From assembly GCA_022615255.1 (NCBI GenBank), contig JAKEHC010000145.1, positions 1 to 11,626 of the forward strand: a DNA stretch of 11,626 bases. Direction: 5' to 3'. Source of the stretch: Candidatus Dadabacteria bacterium. GTDB taxonomy: Bacteria > Desulfobacterota_D > UBA1144 > Nemesobacterales > CSP1-2. How positions within the stretch are numbered: the stretch's first letter is position 1; each line of letters begins with the position of its first letter. The notes under the pieces are model-generated. The model did no database searches, had not been told where the DNA came from, and saw nothing but the letters and a program-made list of their open reading frames with translations. Of the stretch, positions 5,243 through 11,626 are shown in pieces. A program made the translations under genes and the position numbers.

Positions 5243-6220
5243 CTAACACTTTAAGGTGATTTTGCCCTTTGAGTCTCTACACATCTCCTCTACGAAATCT
5301 AACACCTTTGCCTCAAGCTTAGTCCCGGATAGCCTGTTTATCTCCTGTATGCCGGTTGGGCTAGTGCTGTTTACCTCAGTCAGATAACCCCCTATAACGT
5401 CTATTCCTACGAAATAAAGCCCATCACCCCTGAGCTTAGGCGCCAGTGTTTCACATATTTGAATATCCCTACTCGTTAGCTCTGTATAAACAGGACTTCC
5501 GCCTGAGTGGAAATTACACCTAAACTCCCCTCCCGGTTTTGCTACTCTAAGTACGGCGCCAAGCGGGTTGCCGTTAAGCAATATAATCCTCTTATCTCCC
5601 TCCGACACCTCCTTGATAAACCTCTGTCCAAGAACATAACGCCTCCCACCCTCCGTTATGTTTTCCAGTATCACATTTGAATTCCTATCACCCTCTTTAA
5701 CGTAAAAGACGCCTTCCCCCCCACAGCTATCAAGCGGTTTTACAACCATCTCCCCGCCAATTTTAGTGAGAAAGCTTTTCAATATGCCAATATCCTTAGA
5801 TACGACAGTCGGCGGGATCAGCTCTGGAAAATTCAGGGCATAGAATTTTTCGTTAGCCTCTTTAAGCCCCCTGGGGTCATTTATCACAACCGTTTTTTCA
5901 GGGCTAATTAAACCAAGTATATAAGTAGCATAAATATAATCAGTATTAAAAGGAGGGTCTTTCCTCATCCAGACTACGTCAAAGCTATCAAGCGGCAATG
6001 GCGCCCGCTCAAGAAGCTTAAAAAAATCCGGCGCAGCCCTTAAACTTATCCCTGAAGCCATCCCATAACCCCTGCCGTCTTCAACATATAAGTCCTTTAG
6101 CTCCAGATAAGAAACCAGGTGACCCCTTGCCTGCGATTCCAACATTAATACAAAGGTAGTATCCCTCTTTGTATCAATCGCCTCAATTGGGTCCATAACG
6201 AAAGCCATATTGAGTTTCAT
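5243..6220 (-). CDS. gshB: Glutathione synthetase
   Basis: GshB joins gamma-glutamylcysteine and glycine with ATP to form glutathione in the cytoplasm. The 325 residues match the proteobacterial GshB family (about 315 in Escherichia coli). The N-terminal 'MAFVMDPIEAIDTKRDTTF' is the family's opening. 'MRKDPPFNTDYIYATYIL' (85-102) is its most diagnostic stretch. The ATP-grasp elements follow: 'VVKPLDSCGGEGVF' (159-172), 'EGDKRIILLNGNPLGAVLRV' (207-226) and the metal-binding 'GIDVIGGYLTEVNSTSPTGI' (272-291). The start gives the expected N-terminus, though no good Shine-Dalgarno site precedes it. A candidate promoter on the same strand lies so close (6227-6254) that its transcript would start at or near the ATG. 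It is the first gene of the minus-strand gshB-gatC-gatA set. The partner enzyme for the first step (gshA) is not in the window. Confidence 0.97.
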   Translation of the reverse strand: MKLNMAFVMDPIEAIDTKRDTTFVLMLESQARGHLVSYLELKDLYVEDGRGYGMASGISLRAAPDFFKLLERAPLPLDSFDVVWMRKDPPFNTDYIYATYILGLISPEKTVVINDPRGLKEANEKFYALNFPELIPPTVVSKDIGILKSFLTKIGGEMVVKPLDSCGGEGVFYVKEGDRNSNVILENITEGGRRYVLGQRFIKEVSEGDKRIILLNGNPLGAVLRVAKPGGEFRCNFHSGGSPVYTELTSRDIQICETLAPKLRGDGLYFVGIDVIGGYLTEVNSTSPTGIQEINRLSGTKLEAKVLDFVEEMCRDSKGKITLKC

Positions 6221-6226
6221 GCCTAA

Positions 6227-6254
6227 AATCTATCTAATACCGTTATGGAGTCAA
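6227..6254 (-). promoter_or_regulatory. Candidate promoter for gshB-gatCA
   Basis: On the minus strand, TTGACT (complement of 6249-6254) and TAGATT (complement of 6227-6232) are 16 bases apart and match the housekeeping consensus at 5/6 and 4/6. Transcription would begin around 6218-6221, practically at the gshB ATG (6220), implying a leaderless or near-leaderless message. Confidence 0.4.
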
Positions 6255-6307
6255 GAATTAACTCTGAAAATCCATCGAGAAAAAATCGAATGATTCCCGC
6301 TCATCCC

Positions 6308-6335
6308 TTGACAAATCCTTTTACATGCTTATTCT
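6308..6335 (+). promoter_or_regulatory. Candidate promoter for the DksA/TraR-family gene
   Basis: A perfect TTGACA (6308-6313) is followed 16 bases later by TATTCT (6330-6335), a 4/6 match to the -10 consensus. The transcript would start near 6342, leaving only about 16 bases before the preferred ATG at 6358, with AAGGG (6347-6351) inside that leader. It is divergent from the gshB promoter. Confidence 0.5.
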
Positions 6336-6357
6336 AATAATTCCTTAAGGGATGCGG

Positions 6358-6957
6358 ATGACTATGGGGAACACAATGAAGCGCAAAAAGAAAAAGGAAG
6401 AAAAGAAAAATAAGAAAAAAGTGTTAAAAGGGAAAGAGAAGACCTTTAAGAAAAAGAAAATTATGCCTAAAGCAAAGACGACCCCCAAGAAGACAAAAAA
6501 ACCCGGGGGTAAAAAACAGAAAGGGGAAATCATTTTGAAGCGAGGAACGACAAAACCTGAGAAAAGAGTGCCTGCAGAGCCTACCCGCAGGGAAGAGAAA
6601 TCCACCTGGAAGAACGAAATCAGAGATATGCTCCTGCAGATGAGAAAAGAGCTGTTAAAGGATGTTTCACAATCCGCAAAGATGGAGCGGGATTATCTAA
6701 GGTTTGACGTCGGCGACTTCTATGACCATGCCTCAAGCGACAGGGACAGGGAGTTGATGCTTACCCTGACTGATAGAGAAAGAGACAAGCTGGTACTGAT
6801 AGACGAGGCTCTAAAAAAGATCAAAGAAGGAAGTTATGGAATATGCGAAAGCTGCGGTGATGATATAGGTGAAGATAGATTAAGAGCAATACCCCTCACA
6901 AAGCTATGTCTTTCCTGCAAGATAGACCTCGAAAGACAAGGAAGCACAGCCATCTAA
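6358..6957 (+). CDS. DksA/TraR-family zinc-finger protein with lysine-rich N-terminal tail
   Basis: The C-terminal half is a DksA/TraR-type protein. A coiled-coil (about residues 84-155) has the acidic tip motif DxxDxA at D120-F-Y-D123-H-A125. A C4 zinc finger follows, C163-x2-C166-x17-C184-x2-C187 ('GICESCGDDIG...LCLSCK'). Family members enter the RNA polymerase secondary channel, and with ppGpp DksA adjusts initiation at rRNA and stress promoters. The conserved tip suggests real polymerase activity. The N-terminal half is unusual: 29 lysines in residues 8-70, interspersed with proline, threonine and glycine, like a histone H1 or AlgP tail. The ATG at 6358 is preferred to that at 6352 because AAGGG (6347-6351) is then 6 bases upstream; the longer form would add two residues. 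The stop overlaps the convergent mtnA stop. It could instead be a DNA-associated paralogue rather than the main DksA. Confidence 0.92.
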   Translation: MTMGNTMKRKKKKEEKKNKKKVLKGKEKTFKKKKIMPKAKTTPKKTKKPGGKKQKGEIILKRGTTKPEKRVPAEPTRREEKSTWKNEIRDMLLQMRKELLKDVSQSAKMERDYLRFDVGDFYDHASSDRDRELMLTLTDRERDKLVLIDEALKKIKEGSYGICESCGDDIGEDRLRAIPLTKLCLSCKIDLERQGSTAI

Positions 6958-7991
6958 CCGAGAAGCGCCCTTAAACTTTTAGAATAAGGTGCCTCTGTAA
7001 TACCCTTTTCAGTAATTATAGAGCTCACGTGATCGCTTGGTGTGATATCAAAAGCAGGGTTTAAAACCTCGACATCAGGTGTAATCTTATTCCCCATTAT
7101 ATGTGTTACCTCTTTAGTATCACGTTTTTCTATGGGTATTTGATCACCCGAGGGGCAGTTGTAATCAATGGTAGAAATGGGAGCCGCAACGTAAAACGGG
7201 ATATTATGGAACCTTGAAAGGATTGAAAGCGGATAGGTTCCGATCTTATTTGCAACATCCCCGTTTGAGGCGATTCTATCAGCGCCGACGACAACAGAGT
7301 TAACCATGCCCTTACTCATTACGTAGCCAGCCATGTTATCCGTAATTATCGTGACAGGTATTCCGTCTTTATCCAGCTCCCATGCCGTAAGCCTTGCACC
7401 CTGCAAAAACGGCCTCGTTTCACTAGCAATGACCTTTATCCTCTTTCCCTCCTGAAAAGCAGCCCTGATGACCCCAAGCGCAGTTCCGTAACCAGCCGTA
7501 GCGAGTGCGCCGGCGTTACAGTGTGTAAGAACAGTATCTCCGTCTTTTATAAGCTCGGAGCCTACCTTTCCGATCCTTTTACAAATTGATATGTCCTCTT
7601 CATAGATTTTCTTTGCTTCTTCTACTAATCTATTTCTGATCCAGTCAATATCTTTATCCTTGTTTTCATTTACCAGATTCATCATCCTTTTTACAGCCCA
7701 GAACAGGTTTACGGCAGTCGGTCTTGTGTTTGAAATCACGGTTGAAATCTCTTTAAGCTCCGCTAGAAACTCAATCTTATCCTTCCTTTTGCTTTTATGC
7801 GCTCCAAGCGCTATACCCATAGCCGCCGCAACGCCTATGGCTGGAGCCCCGCGGATAACCATGTCCTTTATAGCCTGTGCGACATCCTCAAACATCAGAC
7901 ATTCTATGTAGACCTCCCTTAGAGGCAGACTTCTTTGATCTATCATTAAAACCCTGTCATCTTTCCACTCGATTGTTTTAAAAGACGACAT
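6954..7991 (-). CDS. mtnA: S-methyl-5-thioribose-1-phosphate isomerase
   Basis: MtnA converts 5-methylthioribose-1-phosphate to 5-methylthioribulose-1-phosphate in methionine salvage. The 345 residues match the family. 'VIRGAPAIGVAAAMGIALGA' (45-64), with phosphate-contacting Arg47, is diagnostic. So is 'THCNAGALATAGYGTALGV' with catalytic Cys158, and 'GADRIASNGDVANKIGTY' with catalytic Asp238. The corresponding residues in Bacillus subtilis MtnA are Cys160 and Asp240. Related eIF2B-alpha-like proteins and archaeal ribose-1,5-bisphosphate isomerases share the fold, but the N-terminal 'TIEWKDDRVLMIDQRSLP' is MtnA-like. AAGGAGGGG (complement of 7998-8006) lies 6 bases before the ATG, an excellent ribosome binding site. 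It is 59 bases downstream of prmA on the same strand and overlaps the DksA-like gene by four bases tail to tail. No other salvage genes are in view. Confidence 0.96.
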   Translation of the reverse strand: MSSFKTIEWKDDRVLMIDQRSLPLREVYIECLMFEDVAQAIKDMVIRGAPAIGVAAAMGIALGAHKSKRKDKIEFLAELKEISTVISNTRPTAVNLFWAVKRMMNLVNENKDKDIDWIRNRLVEEAKKIYEEDISICKRIGKVGSELIKDGDTVLTHCNAGALATAGYGTALGVIRAAFQEGKRIKVIASETRPFLQGARLTAWELDKDGIPVTIITDNMAGYVMSKGMVNSVVVGADRIASNGDVANKIGTYPLSILSRFHNIPFYVAAPISTIDYNCPSGDQIPIEKRDTKEVTHIMGNKITPDVEVLNPAFDITPSDHVSSIITEKGITEAPYSKSLRALLG

Positions 7992-8050
7992 ACATATCCC
8001 CTCCTTAAGACTCAGTTTCTACTCCCCTTTTATTTATAATAAAGTTTACT

Positions 8051-8935
8051 TCAGGTTGAATTATTATCAATACCTAGTAGAACTGCCACCCATCCTCCCT
8101 CCTGAAGCTCCGTCTTTATTATGAAACCCTCTTTTTCAAGCCCTGAAACAAGCTCATCCCTCCTCGGAGTCGGTATACCTGAGGCTAATAGCAATCCATT
8201 ATCATCTAGCCTTGATCTAAGCTCTTTTTTCATAAGCAGTATTGCCTCAACTGTTATATTGGCAAGTATTAAATCAAACCTCCCTCTTACGCTATGTATG
8301 TACCCGCATAAGAGTTTAATCTTCTCCGAGACGGAGTTCCTCTCAAGATTACTCTTTGCCTCTCTCACAGCCACCGGGTCGATATCAAGACCTGTAACAT
8401 CTTTTACCCCGAGCTTTGAAGCAGAAATGGCAAGAATGCCGCTTCCTGAGCCTACATCCAGGACGTTCTTAACATGAGTGCTTGCCAGTATCTCCTCTAG
8501 AGTTTGAATGCAAAGCCTGGTCGTTTCATGATGCCCCGTGCCGAATGCCATAGACGGGTTAATCTCAATTACCACCTCGCCGTCCTTTGGTATGTACTCT
8601 TCCCAGGGAGGTCTTATTACTACCCTTTTCCCTGCCCTTACCGTTTTTAACTGATTCCTCCACACCTCCCAGCTTGAACGGTCTATCTCCTCAACGGTAA
8701 TGCCTCCGTGAGAAAAGACAGATAGGTTTTCCCTTAAAAAGGATAGGTAATTTTTTAAACTACCTATTACCGGATTTAAATCCGTTTCCTTTGAGAAATA
8801 GGCGGAAACCTCGAATCCCTCGCCTTCGATAATATCCTCGGCTACACCCATGGCATCGAGCCCTAGAAGAAAATCAGAGATAAGTGATTTTGCCTCGTCC
8901 GATGCCCTAAGGCTTAGTTTTCTGATGGCAAACAC
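8051..8935 (-). CDS. prmA: Ribosomal protein L11 methyltransferase
   Basis: PrmA trimethylates amino groups of ribosomal protein L11 using S-adenosylmethionine. The 294-residue length is typical. The PrmA-specific signature 'MAFGTGHHETTRLC' lies at 129-142, followed by Rossmann-fold methyltransferase motif I 'VLDVGSGSGILAI' (158-170), 'GLDIDPVAV' (182-190, ribose-binding acid) and 'DLILANITVEAI' (221-232, the Asn-containing motif IV). The weakly conserved first 90 residues correspond to the L11-recognition domain. The start codon is GTG (complement of 8933-8935), with AAGGA 7 bases upstream. It precedes mtnA by 59 bases on the minus strand and is divergent from clpB, with which it shares a 208-base regulatory spacer. 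Other class I methyltransferases are excluded by the PrmA signature. Confidence 0.96.
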   Translation of the reverse strand: MFAIRKLSLRASDEAKSLISDFLLGLDAMGVAEDIIEGEGFEVSAYFSKETDLNPVIGSLKNYLSFLRENLSVFSHGGITVEEIDRSSWEVWRNQLKTVRAGKRVVIRPPWEEYIPKDGEVVIEINPSMAFGTGHHETTRLCIQTLEEILASTHVKNVLDVGSGSGILAISASKLGVKDVTGLDIDPVAVREAKSNLERNSVSEKIKLLCGYIHSVRGRFDLILANITVEAILLMKKELRSRLDDNGLLLASGIPTPRRDELVSGLEKEGFIIKTELQEGGWVAVLLGIDNNST

Positions 8936-9009
8936 GGTTTAATCCTTCTTTTACTATAAGCTGAATTGATTTTAATATATACGCGATACAAAAATAGTCT
9001 ATGGAAGCC

Positions 9010-9038
9010 TTAATAGGGTCCAGGACAAAAACAATCAA
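9010..9038 (-). promoter_or_regulatory. Candidate promoter for prmA-mtnA
   Basis: On the minus strand, TTGATT (complement of 9033-9038) and TATTAA (complement of 9010-9015) lie 17 bases apart, each matching the consensus at four positions. The predicted start leaves a leader of about 70 bases before the prmA GTG. The DNA here is AT-rich, so chance matches are likely. Confidence 0.3.
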
Positions 9039-9045
9039 CAAGCTT

Positions 9046-9075
9046 CTCCGCTGTTAATGATAATTATTAGTGGAG
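9046..9075. promoter_or_regulatory. Fur-box-like palindrome in the prmA-clpB spacer
   Basis: GTTAATGATAATTATTAGT (9053-9071) matches the classical Fur box GATAATGATAATCATTATC at 15 of 19 positions. It lies inside a longer inverted repeat with 13-base arms (9046-9058 and 9063-9075) around a GATA loop. The arms match at 10 of 13 positions, or 12 of 13 allowing G-U pairs. A TATAAT (9090-9095) lies 49 bases before the clpB ATG, so the site would cover that promoter's -35 region. Ferric repression of a transcript from here is the inference. A structured leader or another metal-sensing regulator is the alternative. Confidence 0.4.
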
Positions 9076-9143
9076 CCTTCTTGATTTTCTATAATGAGGT
9101 AATATTTTTAAAGATATGGGTTAATTATGGAGGACTAAAATAA

Positions 9144-11626
9144 ATGAAATGGGAAAAACTCACAATCAAGGCGCAGGAGGCAATCACTGAGGCGCAATCC
9201 ATTGCCGAAAGAGAGAAACATCAGGTAATAGATATACCCCATGTCCTTCTTTCACTCCTGGCTGAAGACGGAATCACAACCGAAATCATCGGGAAGATTG
9301 GTGTAAATCCACAGATAGTCCGAGACCTTGCGAGAAAAGAGCTCGGGTACCTGCCGAAGGTTGAGGGCGCTAAAGCGGAGCTTTATTTAAGTCGTGAGAT
9401 GAGCCAGGTATTAAACACAGCGGGACAGGAGGCTAAATCACTCGGTGATGAATACATAAGCACAGAGCATATACTTCTTGGAATCGCACAACATGCAATA
9501 GGTGGGATTAAAACTGAGTTCAAACGGCTTGGAATAACAAAGGAAAATATTCTAAAGATATTAAAAGAGGTAAGAGGCGGACAAACTATAACCAGTCAAA
9601 CACCCGAAGAAACATTTCAGGCTTTAAAGCAGTATGGGAAAGATTTCACCGAATTAGCGCGACAGGGAAAGCTAGACCCTGTAATTGGCCGCGATGACGA
9701 GATTAGAAGGGTTATACAGGTTCTTTCAAGGAGGACAAAAAATAATCCAGTGCTGATCGGCGAGCCGGGAGTTGGAAAAACAGCGATCGTAGAGGGTCTT
9801 GCACAAAGGATAGTAAACGGAGATGTTCCGGAAGGGCTAAAGAACAAGCGGCTTATCGCTCTGGACATGGGATCGCTTTTAGCCGGAACAAAGTTTCGAG
9901 GGCAATTCGAAGAGCGTCTCAAGGCGGTATTGAAAGAGATTACCGAATCCCAGGGAGAGATAATTCTCTTTATAGATGAGATCCATACTGTTGTAGGAGC
10001 AGGCTCTGCAGAGGGAGCGATAGATGCTTCTAATATGCTAAAACCAGCCTTAGCGCGAGGCGAACTTCACTGTATAGGCGCAACTACCCTCGATGAATAT
10101 AGAAAGCACATCGAAAAGGACCCGGCGCTTGAGAGAAGGTTCCAGCAGGTTTTTGTTGATGAACCATCGGTAGAGGATACAATCTCAATCCTCAGGGGTC
10201 TTAAAGAAAAATACGAGGTTCATCATGGAGTAAAGATAAAGGATGAAGCCTTAATCTCGGCGGCTATTCTATCACATCGTTATATCACCGGGAGATTCCT
10301 CCCCGATAAAGCCGTTGACCTGATCGACGAGGGGGCGGCAAGACTAAGGATGGAAATAGACTCTATGCCTACAGAGATTGACGAGATACAGAGGCGCATT
10401 ATGCAGCTTGAAATTGAAAGAGAAGCTCTTAAAAAAGAAAAAGATGAAGGCTCAAAAGAGAAGCTCAATCTAATCGAAAAAGACATTGCTAATTTTAAGG
10501 AACAACTGGATATCCTAAAGGCACATTGGCAGAGGGAGAAAGAGCATATATCCGAGATCAGACAGATAAAGGAAGAAATTGATAAGGTAAAAATGGAGGC
10601 AGAAAGAGCCCAGAGGAAAAGCGAACTATCAAAAGCATCCGAGCTACTTTATGGAAGACTACCCGAGCTAAACAAGAAGCTAGATGATAAGAGTAAAGAG
10701 CTGGCTCAAATTCAAAAAGTGAGAAAGATGCTGAAAGAAGAGGTTGACGCTGAGGATATCGGAGAGATTGTGTCTAAATGGACTGGTATCCCTGTATCAA
10801 GGCTTATGGAGGGCGAGATTGAAAAACTTATCCACATGGAGGAAAGACTCTCAAAAAGGGTTATAGGGCAGGAAGAGGCAATCAAGGCAGTCTCAAATGC
10901 ACTCAGACGCTCTCGTGCCGGGCTCTCAGACCCTAAAAGACCGATTGGCTCTTTTATTTTTTTGGGACCTACTGGAGTAGGCAAAACCGAACTTGCTAGG
11001 GCGCTTGCTGAATTCATGTTTGACGATGAGAACGCTATGGTGCGGATTGATATGAGCGAGTACATGGAGAAGCACACCGTATCAAGGCTTATAGGTGCGC
11101 CCCCAGGTTATATCGGCTATGAAGAGGGCGGACAATTGACAGAATCTGTAAGGAGACGTCCGTATTCAGTGATTCTATTTGATGAGATAGAAAAGGCTCA
11201 CCACGATGTATTCAACGTCCTTCTTCAAATCCTTGATGATGGCCGCTTGACAGATGGACAGGGACGAACGGTTGATTTCAGAAACACGATTATTATCATG
11301 ACCTCAAACATCGGAAGCCACTATATTCAAGAGCTAATCGGGAAAGAGGTTGAAATGAAAATCAAAGTTATGGAGGTTCTGAGAAACTCGTTTAGACCTG
11401 AATTTCTCAATAGAGTAGATGAGACAATAATCTTCCGGCCCTTGAGCCTGGATGACCTTAAAAAGATCGTTGACATCCAGATTGAGCATCTGAGAATGAG
11501 ATTAAAAGAAAAGAAGATCGAGATAGAGCTTACCGACAGAGCAAAAGAAACCCTTTCCAAAGAGGGGTATGACCCCGTTTATGGAGCAAGACCGCTCAAG
11601 AGAACGATTCAGCGAATGATACAAGA
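9144..11626 (+). CDS. clpB: ATP-dependent chaperone ClpB (3' end cut by window)
   Basis: ClpB is the hexameric AAA+ disaggregase that works with DnaK to thread aggregated proteins through its pore. About 827 codons are visible, continuous and in frame. They cover two Clp-N repeats (about 1-145) and AAA-1 with Walker A GEPGVGKT (206-213) and Walker B 'ILFIDEIHT' (Glu279). The long middle-domain coiled coil (about 405-535) distinguishes ClpB from ClpA and ClpC. AAA-2 follows, with GPTGVGKT (608-615), 'VILFDEIEKAH' (Glu681) and 'FRPEFLNRVDE'. The visible end 'GYDPVYGARPLKRTIQRMIQ' lies in the C-terminal D2 small domain, so some 35-45 residues are missing. GGAGG (9129-9133) lies 10 bases before the ATG. 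No sigma-32-type or CIRCE element was recognised upstream; a Fur-box-like palindrome and a TATAAT are present instead. Confidence 0.98.
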   Translation, partial: MKWEKLTIKAQEAITEAQSIAEREKHQVIDIPHVLLSLLAEDGITTEIIGKIGVNPQIVRDLARKELGYLPKVEGAKAELYLSREMSQVLNTAGQEAKSLGDEYISTEHILLGIAQHAIGGIKTEFKRLGITKENILKILKEVRGGQTITSQTPEETFQALKQYGKDFTELARQGKLDPVIGRDDEIRRVIQVLSRRTKNNPVLIGEPGVGKTAIVEGLAQRIVNGDVPEGLKNKRLIALDMGSLLAGTKFRGQFEERLKAVLKEITESQGEIILFIDEIHTVVGAGSAEGAIDASNMLKPALARGELHCIGATTLDEYRKHIEKDPALERRFQQVFVDEPSVEDTISILRGLKEKYEVHHGVKIKDEALISAAILSHRYITGRFLPDKAVDLIDEGAARLRMEIDSMPTEIDEIQRRIMQLEIEREALKKEKDEGSKEKLNLIEKDIANFKEQLDILKAHWQREKEHISEIRQIKEEIDKVKMEAERAQRKSELSKASELLYGRLPELNKKLDDKSKELAQIQKVRKMLKEEVDAEDIGEIVSKWTGIPVSRLMEGEIEKLIHMEERLSKRVIGQEEAIKAVSNALRRSRAGLSDPKRPIGSFIFLGPTGVGKTELARALAEFMFDDENAMVRIDMSEYMEKHTVSRLIGAPPGYIGYEEGGQLTESVRRRPYSVILFDEIEKAHHDVFNVLLQILDDGRLTDGQGRTVDFRNTIIIMTSNIGSHYIQELIGKEVEMKIKVMEVLRNSFRPEFLNRVDETIIFRPLSLDDLKKIVDIQIEHLRMRLKEKKIEIELTDRAKETLSKEGYDPVYGARPLKRTIQRMIQ

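Noticed and set aside
6345..6605. Phenylalanine-rich antisense frame that could look like a membrane protein
   Set aside because: Its hydrophobicity is simply the complement of the AAA/AAG lysine codons of the DksA-like tail.
8941..9143. Heat-shock promoter (sigma-32 type) or CIRCE element upstream of clpB
   Set aside because: A CTTGAT stretch at 9080-9085 has no matching CCCCAT-like -10, and the palindrome there does not match TTAGCACTC-N9-GAGTGCTAA.
9617..11560. Several serine-rich antisense frames inside clpB
   Set aside because: clpB is continuous and strongly conserved through the whole interval; the antisense frames are typical complements of coding sequence.

Overview
The window looks like chromosomal DNA of an uncultured Gram-negative bacterium, plausibly from a deltaproteobacterial or Desulfobacterota-like lineage. 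That guess rests on four things: a GatCAB-type amidotransferase system, a GshB-type glutathione synthetase, a TraR/DksA regulator with a basic tail, and 'TTAGCCAC...' interspersed repeats. I cannot fix the taxon from the sequence alone. Most of the window is housekeeping. I do not see a clear new multi-gene system.

Region 1 (1-2040). A short AT-rich leader is followed by tRNA-Ser(UGA) at 230-315 with an encoded CCA. Next comes a small accessory-looking block on the + strand: an XRE-type mini-regulator behind a nested palindrome, the N-terminal stub of a SnoaL-like gene, an AHSA1/SRPBCC protein and a RibD-C/DHFR-like reductase. A GC-rich nested inverted repeat closes it (about 1934-2017). These genes lack clear Shine-Dalgarno sites, unlike several genes to the right. 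The block may be horizontally acquired or, less happily, a mis-joined piece of assembly.

Region 2 (2041-6240). rsmI (16S rRNA 2'-O-ribose methyltransferase) runs on the + strand and converges on a minus-strand set: gshB, gatC, gatA, then a 56-residue four-cysteine zinc-finger-like gene. Two related interspersed palindromic repeats lie in this set, one filling the gatC-gatA gap and one between gatA and the zinc-finger gene. gatB is not present here.

Region 3 (6240-8935). A divergent promoter region separates gshB from a DksA/TraR-family gene with a very lysine-rich N-terminal tail. That gene ends tail to tail with mtnA (methionine salvage), the stop codons overlapping by 4 bases. prmA (ribosomal protein L11 methyltransferase) lies upstream of mtnA on the same strand.

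Region 4 (8936-11626). A 208-base divergent spacer between prmA and clpB holds a hairpin-forming palindrome with 15/19 identity to the classical Fur box. The ClpB disaggregase gene follows and runs off the right edge, missing roughly its last 35-45 codons.

There is no gene-free stretch longer than 300 bases. No CRISPR array, transposase, integrase or rRNA was seen.
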